Below, piece after piece: positions 58,701 through 64,000 of a DNA stretch of 64,000 nucleotides. Under the pieces are notes generated by a model, which saw only the letters and a list, made by a program, of their open reading frames with translations, was not told the DNA's origin and searched no databases. This DNA comes from Arthrobacter jiangjiafuii (GTDB lineage: Bacteria > Actinomycetota > Actinomycetes > Actinomycetales > Micrococcaceae). How positions within the stretch are numbered: the first letter of the stretch is position 1; every line of letters begins with the position of its first letter. A program made the position numbers and the translations under genes. The stretch is taken from positions 930,001-994,000 of the forward strand of contig NZ_CP076022.1 of the NCBI RefSeq assembly GCF_018622995.1. The letters are read 5' to 3'.

Positions 58701-58765
58701 GGCTCTCGTTTCGGAACGGGTGGGCGGACGGGCGGACGGCTGGGACGGTACGGCGAGGAGAGCGG

Positions 58766-60421
58766 TTACCCGGGACTGCACACGCCGTTGTTGTCCAGCA
58801 GCGTGCTGAGGGTGGCATCGTCCTGGATTTCCGCCAGGTACTGCAGGTATTCCACCGTGATCTCCTCCTGTGCCGTGCCGGGATCGGCGACGGCACCGGA
58901 CTCGGCACCAATATCGGTGCTGTTGTCAGTGGGGGCCTCCGGTGCGGCAGCGCTGTCATCAGCAGGCGCCTGCTCAGCGGGCGCTTCTTCTGCCGGGGCC
59001 TCGGGAGCGGGTGCCTCTTCTGCGGGTACTTCCTCCGCCGCCGCAGCCTGGCCGGAGATCATCTGCGCAACCCGGGCATGGATGAGGTCGAAGTCCGGGT
59101 AGGTCACAAAGTTGTCCGCCGCGGTACCGAAGTCCGGCGGGCCGATGGTCAGCCGCTCCATGGGCTGTCCCTTGGCCTTCAGCGCCAGGTCCAGGAAGCT
59201 GCCCAGCTGGTCCTGCGGAAGGTCGGTCTTGACGATCTGTTCGCCGGCGGCGGCAATCGCCTGGAAACGGGTCAGCAGTGTCGCCGGATCGAGCTGGGCA
59301 ACCATGGCCTGCTGGACGCATTGCTGGCGGGCGATGCGGTGGTAATCGGTGACGAATTCGCGGGACCGGGCATACCAGAGGGCTGTGTAGCCGTCCATCT
59401 TCTGGGTGCCTGGCGGGATCCAGCCGTCCGGCGGGTAGTGCCGGTTGGTGCCGGGGATTTCACCGGCGGTGATGGGGACCCAGCCGCCGGCGTTGATGGT
59501 GATGCCGCCCATCGCGTCGACCAGGGTGGAGAAGCCCTCCATATCCACGATCACGTAGGCCTGGACTTCCAGCCCGAGGATGCCGGACGCGGCATCCATC
59601 ATGGCTTCGGCACCGGGGTCGGCGGATTCCGGATACAGGTCCGCGTGGTTTTCCATGACCGTCTGGTAGAGGCTGTTCAGGATGCACTCGTCGCCGCAGT
59701 TGTACCCGGAAGGGTAGATGTCGGCCAGCGGAGAATCCGCCGGGAACGGGGCATTTTGGAAGTTGCGGGGAAGACTGAAGGTGATGGACTTACCAGTTTT
59801 GGCATCCACGCTGATCACCGACATGCTGTCCGGGCGCAGGCCGGTGCGGTCCTCGCCGGCGTCGCCGCCCATCAGCATGAAGTTGTAGCGGCCGTCGACT
59901 GGATCAAGCGAGGGGCCGGAGGCGAAGATGGTGCCAAACGCGCTCCGGCTGACGTTGAGCATGTACGCGCCGTAGGCCAGGCCGCCGCTGGTGCCGACCA
60001 TCAGGACGGCGAGCAGCCCGGCGACCAGCGGACGCATCCGCCGCTCCAGCAGGGGTGGCCGGATGATGCGCAACGTGTTCAGGAACAGCAGCGCCCAGCC
60101 TGCGGCCAGCAGCACCAGGACCACCATCAGGATGAAGGAGGCCCAGCCATTGGTGACAATGTTCACCAGCAGCGCCCTGTCGGTCAGCGCCAGGACCAGT
60201 GCAGCAGCCAGGAAGAACCAGACGGTGAAGGTCACCTGCAGTGCGCGCCGGCCGAGCCTCCGGTTACCGGCTACCACCTGGGCGGACCCGGGCAGGACGA
60301 GGGTCAGCAGCAGGAGGATGAAAGCCCGCTTGGTGCGAACGCCGGAAGGCGCAGTCTGCGGATTGCGCACCGGATCGGTGAGCATTCCGGCGCCGTCGTG
60401 ATGCATGTTCTTCTGACCCAT
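58766..60421 (-). CDS. LytR-CpsA-Psr (LCP) family cell wall ligase
   Basis: A 551-residue membrane protein. About four hydrophobic helices occupy the first ~155 residues (FILLLLTLVLPGSAQV ... LLAVLMVGTSGGLAYGAYM), then the LCP domain: FMLMGGDAGEDRTGLRPDSMSVISVDAKTGKSITFSLPRN, YVIVDMEGFSTLVDAMGGI and ALWYARSREFVTDYHRIARQQ. It transfers glycopolymers from lipid carrier to peptidoglycan. A Pro/Ala/Glu repeat linker of ~70 residues and a short acidic tail ending CSPG follow. ATG 60421 lies 9 nt after purE stop, so it trails the purKE operon. Confidence 0.88.
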   Translation of the reverse strand: MGQKNMHHDGAGMLTDPVRNPQTAPSGVRTKRAFILLLLTLVLPGSAQVVAGNRRLGRRALQVTFTVWFFLAAALVLALTDRALLVNIVTNGWASFILMVVLVLLAAGWALLFLNTLRIIRPPLLERRMRPLVAGLLAVLMVGTSGGLAYGAYMLNVSRSAFGTIFASGPSLDPVDGRYNFMLMGGDAGEDRTGLRPDSMSVISVDAKTGKSITFSLPRNFQNAPFPADSPLADIYPSGYNCGDECILNSLYQTVMENHADLYPESADPGAEAMMDAASGILGLEVQAYVIVDMEGFSTLVDAMGGITINAGGWVPITAGEIPGTNRHYPPDGWIPPGTQKMDGYTALWYARSREFVTDYHRIARQQCVQQAMVAQLDPATLLTRFQAIAAAGEQIVKTDLPQDQLGSFLDLALKAKGQPMERLTIGPPDFGTAADNFVTYPDFDLIHARVAQMISGQAAAAEEVPAEEAPAPEAPAEEAPAEQAPADDSAAAPEAPTDNSTDIGAESGAVADPGTAQEEITVEYLQYLAEIQDDATLSTLLDNNGVCSPG

Positions 60422-60430
60422 TGACCTGTC

Positions 60431-60955
60431 CTAGTCGGTGCCGACGGCGGTGCGCAGCTTCGCACCCTTGGCCAGCGCGGTCTGCCGCAGCCCCGCGGCG
60501 AACTCGAGCAGCTGCTGCTGGAGTTGGGCAGCGAGCGGATCGGTGCCGGCGGCAAGGATCCGCACCGCGAGCAGTCCTGCATTCCGGGCTCCGCCGATGG
60601 AGACAGTGGCCACCGGCACACCGGCGGGCATCTGCACGATGGAGAGCAGCGAATCCATGCCGTCCAGGGTTTTCAGCGGTACCGGAACACCGATCACCGG
60701 CAGCGGGGTCACCGCTGCCAGCATGCCCGGCAGGTGCGCGGCGCCGCCGGCACCGGCAATGATCACGCGCAGGCCACGGCGGTGCGCCTGCTGGCCGTAC
60801 TCAATCATTTCAAGCGGCATCCGGTGGGCCGAAACGACGTCGGCCTCGTAGGGGATGTTGAACTCTGCCAGGGCGGCCGCGGCTGCGTCCATCACCGGCC
60901 AATCGGAGTCCGAACCCATGACGAGCCCGACCAGTGGGGTGTTCCGGATGCTCAT
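60431..60955 (-). CDS. purE: N5-carboxyaminoimidazole ribonucleotide mutase
   Basis: A 174-residue enzyme of purine synthesis (N5-CAIR to CAIR). It has [56 protein letters not shown] and [33 protein letters not shown], all hallmark class I PurE motifs. ATG overlaps the purK stop by 4 nt. Confidence 0.96.
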   Translation of the reverse strand: MSIRNTPLVGLVMGSDSDWPVMDAAAAALAEFNIPYEADVVSAHRMPLEMIEYGQQAHRRGLRVIIAGAGGAAHLPGMLAAVTPLPVIGVPVPLKTLDGMDSLLSIVQMPAGVPVATVSIGGARNAGLLAVRILAAGTDPLAAQLQQQLLEFAAGLRQTALAKGAKLRTAVGTD

Positions 60956-62124
60956 GAGTTCTCCTTCTGGGAATCGGTGCCGTCGCGCAGGATGGCGGCC
61001 GCGTGTTCCGCGCTCCGCCGTACCCGGGGCAGGTCCGCAGCGCTGCGGCCCACCACATTGACATGCCCGATCTTGCGGCCCGGGCGGACCGCTTTGCCGT
61101 AAGCGTGGATTTTGGCTGCCGGCTCGGCAGCCAGTGCAAGAGCATAGCTGCTGAACAGATCCTCGTTGGCACCGCCCAGATAGTTCTTCATGACGACGAC
61201 GTCGCCGAGCACGTCCGTGGCGCCCAGCGGGAGGTCAAGGACTGCCCGCAGATGCTGCTCAAACTGCCCGGTGACCGAGCCGTCCATGGTCCAGTGCCCG
61301 GAGTTGTGCGGCCGCATGGCCAGTTCGTTGATGAGGAAGCCCTCGCCCCGCCCCGGGGTCTCGAAGAGCTCAACCGCCATCACGCCGGTGACGCCCAGTT
61401 CGGCGGCGATCCGCAGGGCAGCTGCCTGGGCCGCGGCGGCGACCGACGGGTCCAGGTCCTGGGCCGGAGCGATGACTTCGTCGCACACGCCGTCCACCTG
61501 GATGGAGTGGACCACCGGCCATGGCACTGCGGTTCCGCCCGGCGTGCGGGCCACCAGGGCGGACAGTTCACGGCTGAACGGAACCTTTTCTTCGGCCAGG
61601 AGGGGGCCTCCGGTGAACCAGTCTGCAGCTGCGAGGGCTTCCTCGGCGTCCGCGATAATCCGCACGCCCTTGCCGTCGTAGCCGCCGCGCGGAGTCTTCA
61701 GCACCACGGGCCAGCCGATCGCCTTGCCGAAGTCCACCAGTTCGGCGGTGCCGGCCACGGCGGCCCAGCGCGGGTTGGGCAGGCCGAGGCGTTCCACTGC
61801 GGCGCGCATGACCAGCTTGTCCTGTGCATGGATCAGCGCCTCGGGGGAGGGCTGGACATTCACCCCGGCGGCGGCGAGGGAACGCAGATGTTCTGCAGGG
61901 ACATGCTCGTGGTCAAAGGTGAGGACGTCGACGTCCGCGGCGAAGGCGGAAAGCGTCGGCAGGTCGGTGTAGTCACCCACAACTGCCCGGGCGACGGCGG
62001 GTACGGCGCACGCATCAGCTCCCTCAGCGAGGACTCGAAGATCAAAACCGAGGGCTGTTGCAGCCGGGGCCATCATCCGGGCCAGCTGGCCGCCGCCGAC
62101 AACGCCAATAATAGGGAAGTTCAC
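60952..62124 (-). CDS. purK: N5-carboxyaminoimidazole ribonucleotide synthase
   Basis: A 390-residue ATP-grasp enzyme that carboxylates AIR with bicarbonate and ATP. It begins [22 protein letters not shown], with [60 protein letters not shown] and the ATP-grasp [23 protein letters not shown] at 62124 lies 6 nt after TAACCT on the minus strand, so the operon transcript purKE-LCP may be leaderless. Confidence 0.95.
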   Translation of the reverse strand: MNFPIIGVVGGGQLARMMAPAATALGFDLRVLAEGADACAVPAVARAVVGDYTDLPTLSAFAADVDVLTFDHEHVPAEHLRSLAAAGVNVQPSPEALIHAQDKLVMRAAVERLGLPNPRWAAVAGTAELVDFGKAIGWPVVLKTPRGGYDGKGVRIIADAEEALAAADWFTGGPLLAEEKVPFSRELSALVARTPGGTAVPWPVVHSIQVDGVCDEVIAPAQDLDPSVAAAAQAAALRIAAELGVTGVMAVELFETPGRGEGFLINELAMRPHNSGHWTMDGSVTGQFEQHLRAVLDLPLGATDVLGDVVVMKNYLGGANEDLFSSYALALAAEPAAKIHAYGKAVRPGRKIGHVNVVGRSAADLPRVRRSAEHAAAILRDGTDSQKENS

Positions 62125-62311
62125 GGTCCAAGGTTACCGAAAAGAGACAGAAAACCCCTTCACCGCCTCCGCCGCGGGCCCAGTCTTCAGCAAACGCCCG
62201 CAAACCGGAGGTAACATTGAGCCTTACCGTCTGCCTTCAATGTGCGGCGGATTCTTGTGTCCAGCTCAGGCAATCCCGGCCAGCGGCGCACCAACGGCCT
62301 CGGAGGAACCC

Positions 62312-62929
62312 TTGTTATCATCACTGTCCACGCGTTTCAGAGGCCTTTTCTCCCTGTTTTGGCGGGAAGTATCCAAGTTCGGCACCGTGGGCGCCTTCGC
62401 CTTCGTCCTGGACAACGGCCTCTGGTGGATCCTGCTCCACGGACCCCTGGACGGCAGCGCCACCAAGGCCCGGATCATCAGCGCCTGCACGGCAACCCTC
62501 TTCTCCTGGGTGGCCAACCGCCTGTGGACCTTCCGCCACCGGCGCCAGGCGAACATCACCCGTGAAGTGGTGCTGTTCTTCATCATTAACGGTGTGGGCA
62601 TCATCATCTCCAGCGGCTTCACCTGGATCGCCCAGTACCCGCTGGGCATCACTGACGCGAAGTGGCTCGGATTCGCCGGTGTCGTTGGCATCGGTGTGGC
62701 TACGATCCTGCGGTTCTTCGCCTACCGTTTTTGGGTCTTCAATGCCGAGCTGGACGACGAGCCCGGCTTCCAGACAGACCACGAGCTGCTCGATGATGCC
62801 GGTTCCAAGAATCCGGCACGCCCTATGGAGGCCGAAACCACTCCCGGCAGCACCAGCAGCGGTTTCCGCGCCGGCGGCGCAGGGTCCAGCATGGAAGCCG
62901 AGCCGACTAGGCCTGAAGCCGCGCCGTAA
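62312..62929 (+). CDS. GtrA family membrane protein
   Basis: A 205-residue four-helix protein of the GtrA family, which moves polyprenyl-phosphate-linked sugars across the membrane. Key pieces: FGTVGAFAFVLDNGLWWILL, ISACTATLFSWVANRLWTFRHRR, REVVLFFIINGVGIIISSGFTW and ILRFFAYRFWVFNA. An acidic C-terminal tail follows. TTG at 62312 has GGAGG 5 nt upstream and gives a normal length; ATG 62240 is possible but has no ribosome-binding site. The second codon is TTA, rare here. Confidence 0.85.
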   Translation: MLSSLSTRFRGLFSLFWREVSKFGTVGAFAFVLDNGLWWILLHGPLDGSATKARIISACTATLFSWVANRLWTFRHRRQANITREVVLFFIINGVGIIISSGFTWIAQYPLGITDAKWLGFAGVVGIGVATILRFFAYRFWVFNAELDDEPGFQTDHELLDDAGSKNPARPMEAETTPGSTSSGFRAGGAGSSMEAEPTRPEAAP

Positions 62930-63653
62930 TCCGCTCGGCGGCCAGCAGCCGCTCGGTCACTTCCACTTCTGAAGCCGCCAGCACAATGGTGCCGCCGGCA
63001 GCCCAGGTCCGCAGCGCCGCAGTGAGCACCGACGGCAGGTCCACGGAGGCGGGGATGAGCAGCGTCTGGCGCGTGCCGCCGTCGGCCGCTTCGGCCAGCT
63101 GGCCGTAGCTGAGGTTAAGGCCCGAGCCCAGGAAACTGTGCAGCGCTGTATAGCCCTCCTCTGCTTCCTCCCCGGACAGGTAGGTGTCGGCATAACTGCG
63201 CACCTCCGCCGCGTAATCCACTGCCCCCGCCGGAAGGTCTCCGGGCCAGCGCAGCTCCAGGGCGCCCTGCGCCACGGCCACCACGGTGCCGCCGGCGGTG
63301 TCGAGCAGCTCCTGGGACGCGGTCACGGTAACGTCCGAAACGGCAACGTCTGCGGCCGCACCGCCTGGATGCGCAGGTTCGCCGAGCTGGACCGTGCACC
63401 CGGTCTGCCAGGCAGCCAGTGCCCAGACCAGGGTCTTCCAATGTGCCGGCAGATCAAGCCGGATCCGGATGCCCGGTTCGGCGTCAAGTTCGTCAACCAG
63501 CAGGTTGGACGTCTTCGCCACCCAGTTGTCCATGACCTTGCCGGACAGCTCGATCCGCTCTCCTGAGGGTCCGTACCAGATCAGCGCCGGGGACGTGGCT
63601 TGGCGGGTACGCAGCGTGGACAGCAGGGCGGGGACGGATGGCTGTGCAGGCAT
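62907..63653 (-). CDS. TIGR03089 family protein (truncated AMP-binding-like)
   Basis: A 248-residue protein resembling the N-terminal part of acyl/aryl-AMP ligases (SPALIWYGPSGERIELSGKVMDNWVAKTSNLLVDELD, GIRIRLDLPAHWKTLVWALAAWQTGC). The ATP/AMP-binding core motifs and the C-terminal domain of real ligases are absent, which is normal for this actinobacterial family of unknown function. It overlaps the convergent gtrA 3' end by 23 nt. Confidence 0.78.
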   Translation of the reverse strand: MPAQPSVPALLSTLRTRQATSPALIWYGPSGERIELSGKVMDNWVAKTSNLLVDELDAEPGIRIRLDLPAHWKTLVWALAAWQTGCTVQLGEPAHPGGAAADVAVSDVTVTASQELLDTAGGTVVAVAQGALELRWPGDLPAGAVDYAAEVRSYADTYLSGEEAEEGYTALHSFLGSGLNLSYGQLAEAADGGTRQTLLIPASVDLPSVLTAALRTWAAGGTIVLAASEVEVTERLLAAERITARLQA

Positions 63654-63963
63654 GGAGTCTCATTTCGTGGACATGGTGTGGCGCGGAACTTACGTAGGTG
63701 CGCAAAAATCGGTGTTGATCCCGGCAAATGCAATAGCGGCGCGCCGGGGAAGCGGGCTGAAATCCGGGCGTGGCGTGCCCCGGATCCGCGGACTTGACTC
63801 TATAGGATGCCGAAACAGCTTGACGGCATCGTATTACACGCGTGTAATTAGGTGAATCGGATTTGTTCCGGCAATCCACCACCGATATGCATTCCACGCA
63901 GGCTGATTGTGCCTGGCGCGGCTCAAGATCCGCTGCAGGGACAATAACACCGGGAGGACTTCC
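63654..63963. other. Intergenic region with promoter and perfect palindrome
   Basis: 310 bp without a credible gene. It holds a promoter for the rightward gene (63820-63848), the palindrome within it, and a second TTGACT (63794-63799) with TATAGGAT soon after but poor spacing. The leader of the rightward gene would be about 109 nt. Confidence 0.55.
63820..63848 (+). promoter_or_regulatory. Promoter with overlapping 16-bp palindromic operator
   Basis: -35 TTGACG (63820-63825), 17-bp spacer, -10 TGTAAT (63843-63848). The perfect palindrome ATTACACGCGTGTAAT (63833-63848) covers the -10 box and half the spacer, so a dimeric regulator bound there would control this promoter. Confidence 0.6.
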
Positions 63964-64000
63964 ATGGGGCAGGCAGAATACACGCACGATCAGTCCATTG
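63964..64000 (+). CDS. Start of an unidentified gene
   Basis: ATG at 63964 with GGGAGG 6 nt upstream opens a frame reading MGQAEYTHDQSI and running off the window. The promoter above drives it. Twelve residues are too few to name the family; position next to gtrA and LCP genes hints at envelope biology, but that is only inference. Confidence 0.6.
   Translation, partial: MGQAEYTHDQSI

Noticed and set aside
58268-60424. 718-codon plus-strand frame opposite manA and LCP
   Set aside because: Shadow frame across two confident genes and their gap; no motif.

Overview
The window is GC-rich, densely packed chromosomal DNA from an actinobacterium, most likely an Arthrobacter-type member of the Micrococcaceae. 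The evidence is a mycothiol conjugate amidase (mca), frequent GTG/TTG starts, many TANNNT -10 boxes lying 5-8 nt before a start codon (leaderless mRNAs), and housekeeping order such as mazG-eno-ftsB-DUF501/ppx-ndh and LCP-purE-purK-gtrA. I see no prophage, insertion sequence, CRISPR array or secretion island.

Layout. 1-600: 5' end of the sdh operon (minus). 733-3186: manC and an M20 amidohydrolase. 3457-12656: a nucleoside uptake and salvage block, made of a BMP-type lipoprotein, a strong hairpin, an ABC ATPase, two permeases, cytidine deaminase and thymidine phosphorylase, then a DedA protein and adenosine deaminase. 12649-20354: mazG, enolase, FtsB-like protein, a DUF501-Ppx/GppA fusion, a membrane-anchored subtilase and type II NADH dehydrogenase. 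20469-20541: an odd tRNA with a UAA anticodon. 21043-25969: a LacI-controlled ribose operon (lacI-rbsACBD) with two tandem perfect operators. 26141-31778: a LivK-like binding protein facing a livHMGF operon, with a shared 21-bp hairpin terminator between them. 32096-49574: mixed housekeeping and envelope genes (BI-1, ANTAR regulator, aldose epimerase, AI-2E, ilvA, rhomboid, greA, mca, DUF255 thioredoxin, hemolysin III, uppS, PIN-PhoH, DUF1206, prepilin peptidase, NUDIX, MFS pump). 49571-54392: TetR, fumC, carbonic anhydrase, DUF4245, glpX. 54467-57350: two families of intergenic repeats around an alkC pseudogene, a TspO-like gene and femAB. 57351-64000: manA, LCP, purEK, gtrA, a TIGR03089 protein and the first codons of a further gene.

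How the parts work together. The window covers central carbon and respiratory functions (sdh, fumC, eno, glpX, ndh), nucleoside and ribose scavenging, amino-acid-type uptake and cell-wall/lipid-carrier biology (manC, manA, uppS, LCP, gtrA, FemAB). Four CRP/GlxR-like sites (TGTGA-N6-TYACA type) lie upstream of sdhC, ndh, the LivK-like gene and livH, which suggests a cAMP-CRP-like regulator links respiration and uptake here.

Most unusual items: a 73-nt tRNA with a leucine UAA anticodon, a leucine-type D-arm and no long variable arm, in a genome where TTA codons are rare but occur early in a few genes; a LivH permease with an extracytoplasmic carboxypeptidase-regulatory-like domain at its N-terminus; the DUF501-Ppx fusion; and the two repeat families.
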